Below, one piece after another: positions 34,976 to 44,100 of a DNA stretch of 64,000 nt. The stretch is from contig NC_059543.1 in NCBI RefSeq assembly GCF_905220415.1, forward strand, positions 434,001 through 498,000, in the 5' to 3' direction. Made by a program: the position numbers and the translations under genes. Below the pieces are notes generated by a model. The model was not told the origin of the DNA. It searched no databases and saw nothing but the letters and a program-made list of their open reading frames with translations. Each line of letters starts with the position of its first letter. Positions within the stretch are counted from its first letter, which is position 1. The stretch comes from Colias croceus. Its lineage: Eukaryota; Arthropoda; Insecta; Lepidoptera; Pieridae.

Positions 34976-36275
34976 TAATCTGTAGGTATTATGTATTCAG
35001 AAATGTTTATTTGTGTATTAAGTTAAAAAAATCATGCAATAATAAATGTGTTCATCTTACAATAAGTTAAATTAATTTTCTAATAAGAAGATTAGGAAAT
35101 TAATCTGAAAATGTTATATATAAGCGAGATTCGACTCTTGGTAGTAGTAGAGTGTAGTGTGTAATAGTACCTAGTAGTAGGTAGTAAATATTATGTAGAA
35201 GAGACGATTTAGATATCTAATTGTAATTAGTAATGTTACCTAGAAAATAAAACATTATATGTTTTATTTTCTAGGTTTACAATTCACAATTTTTTTACCT
35301 ACATATTTCTATACGTTCCAAATTAAAAGCCAACGAATCAAGACGTCACATAAAGATCATTAAAATCTTTAATTCCTTTCTTAATTCGTATTTTGAAACC
35401 AGAATATTTTACGTGACATTTACTATTTGTATGATATATTATGTTAAACGGGAATTAAATTGAAACGTATTTCTAACGAATCTTATAGCGATGTCTAGAC
35501 AATTGATGTTAATTTTCTGCATACTTTCATTTGGCTGAGTGACAAAAATGTCAGTGGAGCGGCGAAGCTTACACCTTGACAGTAATTGTGGTAATTGTAA
35601 ATATTGTTGTACTGAGATAAGTGAAAATGGATGGAAACTTTAAACATTAGAAATTGGATAAATAAAAACAGCTTGGAATGATGTTGTAGTGAGACCGTAC
35701 ATGGAAAAAGTTGAAACTCGAAATTTTATAAATGGAATAAATTTCCCCATAAATAACTTAGACTTACTTACCTGCTTTAAAACTTATTTCATTGGTAAAT
35801 ATAAAAATAATGTCTTTGCAAAGAGCATTTAGCTCCAGTAATTTCAAATCAATGTAACCTAACTAGATATTAATAAAAAGAGCTCGAATACTTCAATTCA
35901 TCAAAATTATAACAATCTGGCCGACATGACATACCTACCGAACTTTACTCTTTCTATTCAATAATATACATACCGTCTATGATATCCCAGTATATAATTT
36001 AATGTCAATGGGAAGTGCATTGACCTCACCTTCAGGGCTTAGCGAAAAATTCACATAAAGGTCCTTTCATACGGCATCCGTTCGAACCGGACGCGCCAAA
36101 CGCGTATCGTGTTACCCAATACGTATCAAATCAACGAGATTAGAATTTCAGTCACTTAATAATAATTAAAGATTTGATTGTCATATTGAGAAAGTGGATA
36201 TCAACAGCATTACGCATACCTACACATTGGGTATTTTAGACTTTAGTTTCCGGTGTGTAAAAGATGTCTTAAGAT
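34976..36275. other. No gene recognised
   Basis: AT-rich DNA containing the hairpin at 35238-35276. No supported gene. Confidence 0.45.
35238..35276. repeat. Perfect 17-bp hairpin
   Basis: ACCTAGAAAATAAAACA and its exact complement flank a 5-base loop (TTATA). Confidence 0.8.
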
Positions 36276-36440
36276 TTTGAAGTGAAACTTCTTTAAACGC
36301 GTTGAGAGTAAAATTTCTAGGTCGCGTCATGGCATTACCGTCACATCGTGGAGTAACGCGACGATTTTGGTATCTTTGAATCTTGCCAAAGATGTTTCAT
36401 TTCTGACACGTGTGCTTGGCACACACGCTCTTTTTTTAAA
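36276..36440 (-). repeat. Dispersed AAGTGAAACTTCTTT repeat, copy 2
   Basis: Reverse orientation of copies 1 and 3: AGTGAAACTTCTTTAAACGC to GTGTGCTTGGCACACACGCT. A 61-codon frame over it on the minus strand is repeat-derived. Confidence 0.75.
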
Positions 36441-36585
36441 TTCAGGATAGACTCGTAGAGGACCCATAGAAATATTATTACACGTGAAATGATGACTCGA
36501 TGATCTTTTCATATCGTCCAGATTATTAACATTTTAATTGATGAGATTGAGAAAATGGACATAATTACGTCATAACGGGATGAAA

Positions 36586-36778
36586 TCCCTACTAACATTA
36601 TAAATGCGAAAGTAACTCTGTCTGTCTGTCTGTTACGCTTTCCCGCTTAAACCTCTCATCCGATTTTGATTAAATTTGGCACAGACAATCTTTAGACCCT
36701 GAGAAAGAACATAGGCTACCTTTTATTGCGAAGGGGATGAAGATATTTACCACGGGCGAAGCCGGGGCGGACCGCTAG
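36586..36778 (+). mobile_element. Helitron-like element (family B), intact ends
   Basis: Inserted between A (36585) and T (36779). It starts TCCCTACTAACATTATAAAT, has TGCGAAAGTAACTCTGTCTG repeats and ends GGCGAAGCCGGGGCGGACCG then CTAG. It is 193 bp and non-coding. Confidence 0.75.
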
Positions 36779-37969
36779 TGAGGAATATTTTTGTACGAGG
36801 AAATAGTCAATGAATCTGCGATAGCTGACAACTCGTAGAAATAAAAACAATCATTAATATTATTTCTTTATTCCACCCTAAAAAAGATCTTCATAAATCT
36901 CAACAAGGTTTTTCATGAAGAATTAACAGTACATATTAGTTTAAATCAAAACACACAATCACAAATGGATCATACGAAATTAATTTTCCATATCAAAAAC
37001 AGCATTGCCCTCACCGGAGTCATATATTGTTTTTTTTTTCACTGGCAATTATAGACGTTAACAAATTATAATGACACTTTTTGGCGCCAAAATAATTTTC
37101 TTCGTTCGGACAACCGTTAATCATAGGTAAATGGTGGTTTTAATTTAATATATTGTTATTTTTGTATGGCACGGTGACTTCGTGTCATGTACAGAATTTG
37201 CTGCGATTTCTTTTATGTGAACTTTATTTTCATTGATCTAAATATTTGGAAGTGATGTACTGCTTTTAAAAATAGGTTTTTACCTGCGCATGTTTTTGTG
37301 CGTAGTTTCTCATATATTATGTTGATTTCGCTATTCCTTGTGTTTTCGATGTAAATGTGACCTTTATCGTTTTTAGTTATTTGAGCTCAGTGTGTTCCAA
37401 TGGATACCTTTCCATATTTTCTAATATTACTACCATTTCAACATAGGTATATAGTCGATATCCCTATTATTTTATTAAGAATATTTTGCTCCAACAATAC
37501 CAGCAATAACTGTTCGCAGTCTCGTCTATTCGCTATGCAATGTATTCTCAATATCGGTCTAGTACATTCCCAGATCCAATATAACAAATAGACTACCTAG
37601 CTATCTTTTTGTAAAGATGAACGTTTTGATCTTTTACAGCATAATCAAAATTCAATAAAAGGTAACACATATTTATATGAATAGTTAAACTATTTCCTCT
37701 CTGTAAATAATTCCCATTAATAACTAGAAGCACCTATTAATATGGAGTTAAAATACAAATATGAGTTCCCAGAATAAGAGCAAGGTGGACAGATGATTTC
37801 GCATTAGTCTACAAGCTCCATCAATTATAATTATTTCCTCCATTTATCTTTGCTAAGTGAAGCAATTATTTGATATGTTTTAAATATTTGATCATATTTT
37901 GATGATCATTCTAGTACCTATCGAGTTTTTGGAAGTGTTCTTGGTAGAAGCGATATTTATAAGTGAGAT
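36779..37969. other. No gene recognised
   Basis: AT-rich DNA with short chance ORFs only. Confidence 0.5.
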
Positions 37970-38127
37970 GCCAAAAAAATAGAGCGTGTGTGCCTAGCAC
38001 ACGTGTCGGAAGTGAAACTTCTTTGGCAAGAATTAAAGATACCAAAATCGTCACCTTATGTGACGTTATAACCATGACGCGGCACGAAATTTTACTCTCA
38101 ATACACTCAAAGAAGCTTCACTTCAAA
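37970..38127 (+). repeat. Dispersed AAGTGAAACTTCTTT repeat, copy 3
   Basis: AAAAAAATAGAGCGTGTGTG, then CACGTGTCGGAAGTGAAACT, AAAGATACCAAAATCGTC and TACTCTCAATACACTC, ending AAAGAAGCTTCACTT. It has the same order as 13178-13325. Confidence 0.75.
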
Positions 38128-38953
38128 AATATTTGTTGTGAATTTTGAATAATTGTTCCTAAAAAAGATAAGATGGATTATCAGATTTTTACTGGTACAA
38201 ATAAAAATTGAACACAATATGTATATCTATCTACAATGAAAAATTAATAAATTTTTAACGTCTATAACTGCTCTGTAATAGGTACTTTTATTCATAATTT
38301 TCTACACATTTCATTTATTGTATCTAAATTTTTTCTATGTTATAGTATCTCATGGTGTCAAAGTATTTCCCTTATATCACGTCCTATTTTCTATCGTACA
38401 CAAATTAATTTTATTACGAGACATTCATTTGAGATAGCTTCAATTTATCTTTCCAATCAATTCCAAAGAGTTTCTTGCTTATTTCTTTTCCATACCAGAT
38501 TCTATTAAGCGGATTGTGACGTGATTTATTTCAATGTACCATTTTTTCACACTGTGGCAATAACTTTAAGTATTTGTGATAAATAACTCAGCTAATAAAC
38601 GCTAAGAAACTATATATCTTGCGCGATATTGCGAGAGCCACAGAGTGGGTTATCCAGTAGGCAAATAATAGATATTAATAAATGTGTATATAAAAAGAAA
38701 TAAAAATCCCATTAGAATTAACTAGAGCCTTCTCTGGAATTCTCTTTTTTATATCTATAGGAAGTTAGATATTTTACTAATGTTTGCAACATAAGGTTAG
38801 TATAGTTTTTATTTTTCAAAAAATGGTGTATTAAGTGCTGATGGTTTTAGTTTGATTAATTCATAAAAAAAATTGATTCAAGAAGCGGATATATTATAAA
38901 CCATAATATGTTATAGATAGGTTTAAAAGACTCCACTTTTAAAAGAAAGAAAG
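38128..38953. other. No gene; ends in an old LINE tail
   Basis: AT-rich DNA. The last bases (GAAAGAAAGAATACATTTAT) resemble the reverse complement of the LINE tail at 33203-33230. They form the left half of the insertion target of the following array. Confidence 0.45.
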
Positions 38954-38995
38954 AATACATTTATTATAAATTTATAAAGAATAGAAAAAATTCGA

Positions 38996-39070
38996 TCACG
39001 AGGCGGGACTTGAACCCGCATCCTTCGCGCCATTCCGGGGCGGATGCCTAACCAACTCAGCCACTCGTGA
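38996..39070 (-). tRNA. tRNA-like gene, copy 1 of 17
   Basis: A 75-base cloverleaf-like gene with a perfect 7-bp acceptor TCACGAG/CTCGTGA, a 3-bp D stem GCT/GGC and a perfect T arm GCGGG TTCAAGT CCCGC. The A box TGGCTGAGTTGG fits TRGCNNAGYNGG exactly, and the B box GGTTCAAGTCC is present. A T6 Pol III terminator starts five bases downstream. The anticodon arm is odd: the best helix is 4 bp (CGCC/GGCG) with loop CCGGAAT. That gives GGA (serine UCC codons) but with C instead of U before the anticodon, and without serine's long variable arm. Transcription looks likely; decoding is doubtful. A tRNA-derived pseudogene or SINE head is the alternative. Confidence 0.7.
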
Positions 39071-39306
39071 CCCGCCTGAGCAATCGAATTTATTCTATCC
39101 TTTCAGTTTTATGTGTCTTAAGGGACACACCGCGCGCCATCTATTGAGATGATTTAACAACCATTTCAACCAATATGAAGCACTTTTCAGTGAATACAAT
39201 ATTGTAACGATGGAACACGACCTTTTCTTGAATTTATATTTTTTTGGTTTTTATGGCATTCAAATGCTTTATAAATATAAATTTATAAAGAATAGAAAAA
39301 ATTCGA

Positions 39307-39381
39307 TCACGAGGCGGGACTTGAACCCGCATCCTTCGCGCCATTCCGGGGCGGATGCCTAACCAACTCAGCCACTCGTGA
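39307..39381 (-). tRNA. tRNA-like gene, copy 2
   Basis: Same 75 bases as copy 1; 311 bp from it. Confidence 0.7.
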
Positions 39382-39619
39382 CCCGCCTGAGCAATCGAAT
39401 TTATTCTATCCTTTCAGTTTTATGTGTCTTAAGGGACACACCGCGCGCCATCTATTGAGATGATTTAACAACCATTTCAACCAATATGAAGCACTTTTCA
39501 GTGAATACAATATTGTAACGATGGAACACGACCTTTTCTTGAATTTATATTTTTTTTTGGTTTTTATGGCATTCAAATGCTTTATAAATATAAATTTATA
39601 AAGAATAGAAAAAATTCGA

Positions 39620-39694
39620 TCACGAGGCGGGACTTGAACCCGCATCCTTCGCGCCATTCCGGGGCGGATGCCTAACCAACTCAGCCACTCGTGA
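39620..39694 (-). tRNA. tRNA-like gene, copy 3
   Basis: Same 75 bases; 313 bp after copy 2 (T9 spacer run). Confidence 0.7.
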
Positions 39695-39932
39695 CCCGCC
39701 TGAGCAATCGAATTTATTCTATCCTTTCAGTTTTATGTGTCTTAAGGGACACACCGCGCGCCATCTATTGAGATGATTTAACAACCATTTCAACCAATAT
39801 GAAGCACTTTTCAGTGAATACAATATTGTAACGATGGAACACGACCTTTTCTTGAATTTATATTTTTTTTTGGTTTTTATGGCATTCAAATGCTTTATAA
39901 ATATAAATTTATAAAGAATAGAAAAAATTCGA

Positions 39933-40007
39933 TCACGAGGCGGGACTTGAACCCGCATCCTTCGCGCCATTCCGGGGCGGATGCCTAACCAACTCAGCCA
40001 CTCGTGA
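39933..40007 (-). tRNA. tRNA-like gene, copy 4
   Basis: Same 75 bases; 313 bp after copy 3 (T9 spacer run). Confidence 0.7.
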
Positions 40008-40243
40008 CCCGCCTGAGCAATCGAATTTATTCTATCCTTTCAGTTTTATGTGTCTTAAGGGACACACCGCGCGCCATCTATTGAGATGATTTAACAACCA
40101 TTTCAACCAATATGAAGCACTTTTCAGTGAATACAATATTGTAACGATGGAACACGACCTTTTCTTGAATTTATATTTTTTTGGTTTTTATGGCATTCAA
40201 ATGCTTTATAAATATAAATTTATAAAGAATAGAAAAAATTCGA

Positions 40244-40318
40244 TCACGAGGCGGGACTTGAACCCGCATCCTTCGCGCCATTCCGGGGCGGATGCCTAAC
40301 CAACTCAGCCACTCGTGA
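40244..40318 (-). tRNA. tRNA-like gene, copy 5
   Basis: Same 75 bases; 311 bp after copy 4. Confidence 0.7.
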
Positions 40319-40554
40319 CCCGCCTGAGCAATCGAATTTATTCTATCCTTTCAGTTTTATGTGTCTTAAGGGACACACCGCGCGCCATCTATTGAGATGA
40401 TTTAACAACCATTTCAACCAATATGAAGCACTTTTCAGTGAATACAATATTGTAACGATGGAACACGACCTTTTCTTGAATTTATATTTTTTTGGTTTTT
40501 ATGGCATTCAAATGCTTTATAAATATAAATTTATAAAGAATAGAAAAAATTCGA

Positions 40555-40629
40555 TCACGAGGCGGGACTTGAACCCGCATCCTTCGCGCCATTCCGGGGC
40601 GGATGCCTAACCAACTCAGCCACTCGTGA
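40555..40629 (-). tRNA. tRNA-like gene, copy 6
   Basis: Same 75 bases; 311 bp after copy 5. Confidence 0.7.
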
Positions 40630-40865
40630 CCCGCCTGAGCAATCGAATTTATTCTATCCTTTCAGTTTTATGTGTCTTAAGGGACACACCGCGCGCCATC
40701 TATTGAGATGATTTAACAACCATTTCAACCAATATGAAGCACTTTTCAGTGAATACAATATTGTAACGATGGAACACGACCTTTTCTTGAATTTATATTT
40801 TTTTGGTTTTTATGGCATTCAAATGCTTTATAAATATAAATTTATAAAGAATAGAAAAAATTCGA

Positions 40866-40940
40866 TCACGAGGCGGGACTTGAACCCGCATCCTTCGCGC
40901 CATTCCGGGGCGGATGCCTAACCAACTCAGCCACTCGTGA
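40866..40940 (-). tRNA. tRNA-like gene, copy 7
   Basis: Same 75 bases; 311 bp after copy 6. Confidence 0.7.
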
Positions 40941-41176
40941 CCCGCCTGAGCAATCGAATTTATTCTATCCTTTCAGTTTTATGTGTCTTAAGGGACACAC
41001 CGCGCGCCATCTATTGAGATGATTTAACAACCATTTCAACCAATATGAAGCACTTTTCAGTGAATACAATATTGTAACGATGGAACACGACCTTTTCTTG
41101 AATTTATATTTTTTTGGTTTTTATGGCATTCAAATGCTTTATAAATATAAATTTATAAAGAATAGAAAAAATTCGA

Positions 41177-41251
41177 TCACGAGGCGGGACTTGAACCCGC
41201 ATCCTTCGCGCCATTCCGGGGCGGATGCCTAACCAACTCAGCCACTCGTGA
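41177..41251 (-). tRNA. tRNA-like gene, copy 8
   Basis: Same 75 bases; 311 bp after copy 7. Confidence 0.7.
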
Positions 41252-41487
41252 CCCGCCTGAGCAATCGAATTTATTCTATCCTTTCAGTTTTATGTGTCTT
41301 AAGGGACACACCGCGCGCCATCTATTGAGATGATTTAACAACCATTTCAACCAATATGAAGCACTTTTCAGTGAATACAATATTGTAACGATGGAACACG
41401 ACCTTTTCTTGAATTTATATTTTTTTGGTTTTTATGGCATTCAAATGCTTTATAAATATAAATTTATAAAGAATAGAAAAAATTCGA

Positions 41488-41562
41488 TCACGAGGCGGGA
41501 CTTGAACCCGCATCCTTCGCGCCATTCCGGGGCGGATGCCTAACCAACTCAGCCACTCGTGA
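41488..41562 (-). tRNA. tRNA-like gene, copy 9
   Basis: Same 75 bases; 311 bp after copy 8. Confidence 0.7.
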
Positions 41563-41798
41563 CCCGCCTGAGCAATCGAATTTATTCTATCCTTTCAGTT
41601 TTATGTGTCTTAAGGGACACACCGCGCGCCATCTATTGAGATGATTTAACAACCATTTCAACCAATATGAAGCACTTTTCAGTGAATACAATATTGTAAC
41701 GATGGAACACGACCTTTTCTTGAATTTATATTTTTTTGGTTTTTATGGCATTCAAATGCTTTATAAATATAAATTTATAAAGAATAGAAAAAATTCGA

Positions 41799-41873
41799 TC
41801 ACGAGGCGGGACTTGAACCCGCATCCTTCGCGCCATTCCGGGGCGGATGCCTAACCAACTCAGCCACTCGTGA
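41799..41873 (-). tRNA. tRNA-like gene, copy 10
   Basis: Same 75 bases; 311 bp after copy 9. Confidence 0.7.
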
Positions 41874-42111
41874 CCCGCCTGAGCAATCGAATTTATTCTA
41901 TCCTTTCAGTTTTATGTGTCTTAAGGGACACACCGCGCGCCATCTATTGAGATGATTTAACAACCATTTCAACCAATATGAAGCACTTTTCAGTGAATAC
42001 AATATTGTAACGATGGAACACGACCTTTTCTTGAATTTATATTTTTTTTTGGTTTTTATGGCATTCAAATGCTTTATAAATATAAATTTATAAAGAATAG
42101 AAAAAATTCGA

Positions 42112-42186
42112 TCACGAGGCGGGACTTGAACCCGCATCCTTCGCGCCATTCCGGGGCGGATGCCTAACCAACTCAGCCACTCGTGA
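42112..42186 (-). tRNA. tRNA-like gene, copy 11, last of the minus arm
   Basis: Same 75 bases; 313 bp after copy 10. Its upstream spacer is cut at 42318 by the inversion junction. Confidence 0.7.
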
Positions 42187-42381
42187 CCCGCCTGAGCAAT
42201 CGAATTTATTCTATCCTTTCAGTTTTATGTGTCTTAAGGGACACACCGCGCGCCATCTATTGAGATGATTTAACAACCATTTCAACCAATATGAAGCACT
42301 TTTCAGTGAATACAATATGCGGTGTGTCCCTTAAGACACATAAAACTGAAAGGATAGAATAAATTCGATTGCTCAGGCGGG

Positions 42382-42456
42382 TCACGAGTGGCTGAGTTGG
42401 TTAGGCATCCGCCCCGGAATGGCGCGAAGGATGCGGGTTCAAGTCCCGCCTCGTGA
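42382..42456 (+). tRNA. tRNA-like gene, copy 12, first of the plus arm
   Basis: Same gene on the plus strand. The T6 terminator is at 42462-42467. A 16-bp inverted repeat brackets the gene: ATAGAATAAATTCGAT at 42354-42369 and ATCGAATTTTTTCTAT at 42456-42471, with one mismatch. Copies 11 and 12 are divergent, 195 bp apart. Confidence 0.7.
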
Positions 42457-42692
42457 TCGAATTTTTTCTATTCTTTATAAATTTATATTTATAAAGCATT
42501 TGAATGCCATAAAAACCAAAAAAATATAAATTCAAGAAAAGGTCGTGTTCCATCGTTACAATATTGTATTCACTGAAAAGTGCTTCATATTGGTTGAAAT
42601 GGTTGTTAAATCATCTCAATAGATGGCGCGCGGTGTGTCCCTTAAGACACATAAAACTGAAAGGATAGAATAAATTCGATTGCTCAGGCGGG

Positions 42693-42767
42693 TCACGAGT
42701 GGCTGAGTTGGTTAGGCATCCGCCCCGGAATGGCGCGAAGGATGCGGGTTCAAGTCCCGCCTCGTGA
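42693..42767 (+). tRNA. tRNA-like gene, copy 13
   Basis: Same 75 bases; 311 bp after copy 12. Confidence 0.7.
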
Positions 42768-43003
42768 TCGAATTTTTTCTATTCTTTATAAATTTATATT
42801 TATAAAGCATTTGAATGCCATAAAAACCAAAAAAATATAAATTCAAGAAAAGGTCGTGTTCCATCGTTACAATATTGTATTCACTGAAAAGTGCTTCATA
42901 TTGGTTGAAATGGTTGTTAAATCATCTCAATAGATGGCGCGCGGTGTGTCCCTTAAGACACATAAAACTGAAAGGATAGAATAAATTCGATTGCTCAGGC
43001 GGG

Positions 43004-43078
43004 TCACGAGTGGCTGAGTTGGTTAGGCATCCGCCCCGGAATGGCGCGAAGGATGCGGGTTCAAGTCCCGCCTCGTGA
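43004..43078 (+). tRNA. tRNA-like gene, copy 14
   Basis: Same 75 bases; 311 bp after copy 13. Confidence 0.7.
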
Positions 43079-43314
43079 TCGAATTTTTTCTATTCTTTAT
43101 AAATTTATATTTATAAAGCATTTGAATGCCATAAAAACCAAAAAAATATAAATTCAAGAAAAGGTCGTGTTCCATCGTTACAATATTGTATTCACTGAAA
43201 AGTGCTTCATATTGGTTGAAATGGTTGTTAAATCATCTCAATAGATGGCGCGCGGTGTGTCCCTTAAGACACATAAAACTGAAAGGATAGAATAAATTCG
43301 ATTGCTCAGGCGGG

Positions 43315-43389
43315 TCACGAGTGGCTGAGTTGGTTAGGCATCCGCCCCGGAATGGCGCGAAGGATGCGGGTTCAAGTCCCGCCTCGTGA
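43315..43389 (+). tRNA. tRNA-like gene, copy 15
   Basis: Same 75 bases; 311 bp after copy 14. Confidence 0.7.
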
Positions 43390-43625
43390 TCGAATTTTTT
43401 CTATTCTTTATAAATTTATATTTATAAAGCATTTGAATGCCATAAAAACCAAAAAAATATAAATTCAAGAAAAGGTCGTGTTCCATCGTTACAATATTGT
43501 ATTCACTGAAAAGTGCTTCATATTGGTTGAAATGGTTGTTAAATCATCTCAATAGATGGCGCGCGGTGTGTCCCTTAAGACACATAAAACTGAAAGGATA
43601 GAATAAATTCGATTGCTCAGGCGGG

Positions 43626-43700
43626 TCACGAGTGGCTGAGTTGGTTAGGCATCCGCCCCGGAATGGCGCGAAGGATGCGGGTTCAAGTCCCGCCTCGTGA
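43626..43700 (+). tRNA. tRNA-like gene, copy 16
   Basis: Same 75 bases; 311 bp after copy 15. The spacer after it has the only base substitution noticed in the array (T for C at 43777). Confidence 0.7.
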
Positions 43701-43936
43701 TCGAATTTTTTCTATTCTTTATAAATTTATATTTATAAAGCATTTGAATGCCATAAAAACCAAAAAAATATAAATTTAAGAAAAGGTCGTGTTCCATCGT
43801 TACAATATTGTATTCACTGAAAAGTGCTTCATATTGGTTGAAATGGTTGTTAAATCATCTCAATAGATGGCGCGCGGTGTGTCCCTTAAGACACATAAAA
43901 CTGAAAGGATAGAATAAATTCGATTGCTCAGGCGGG

Positions 43937-44011
43937 TCACGAGTGGCTGAGTTGGTTAGGCATCCGCCCCGGAATGGCGCGAAGGATGCGGGTTCAAGTC
44001 CCGCCTCGTGA
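43937..44011 (+). tRNA. tRNA-like gene, copy 17
   Basis: Same 75 bases; 311 bp after copy 16. The unit ends about 77 bp downstream at the right target duplication. Confidence 0.7.
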
Positions 44012-44100
44012 TCGAATTTTTTCTATTCTTTATAAATTTATATTTATAAAGCATTTGAATGCCATAAAAACCAAAAAAATATAAATTCAATACATTTATT

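Larger units (their letters stand above)
38966..44088. repeat. Inverted tandem array of 17 tRNA-like units
   Basis: Eleven units on the minus strand (38966-42318) are followed by six on the plus strand (42319-44088). The period is 311 bp, or 313 bp where a T7 run is T9. Unit copies are identical apart from that run and one base seen at 43777. Each carries a 75-base tRNA-like gene and about 236 bp of spacer containing GCGCGCCATCTATTGAG, a TACAATATTGTA palindrome and a GCATTTGAATGC hairpin. A 12-bp direct repeat AATACATTTATT (38954-38965 and 44089-44100) flanks the whole array. The arms could fold into very long double-stranded RNA or a cruciform. Near-identity implies recent amplification or ongoing conversion; assembly error must be excluded. 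Confidence 0.95.

Noticed and set aside
36327..38148. Two similar 61-codon ORFs (36327-36512 minus, 37963-38148 plus) suggesting a small gene family
   Set aside because: Both lie wholly in copies of the same dispersed repeat; the similarity is nucleotide-level.
39406..42149. Three identical 83-codon frames (MARRMRVQVPPRD...) in the array
   Set aside because: They are antisense translations across the tRNA-like gene and spacer, open only in the three units with the T9 run. Peptides like this are a known artefact of tRNA antisense.
38966..44088. CRISPR-like regular repetition
   Set aside because: The unit is 311 bp with no variable spacers, each carries a Pol III gene, and the sequence is eukaryotic.
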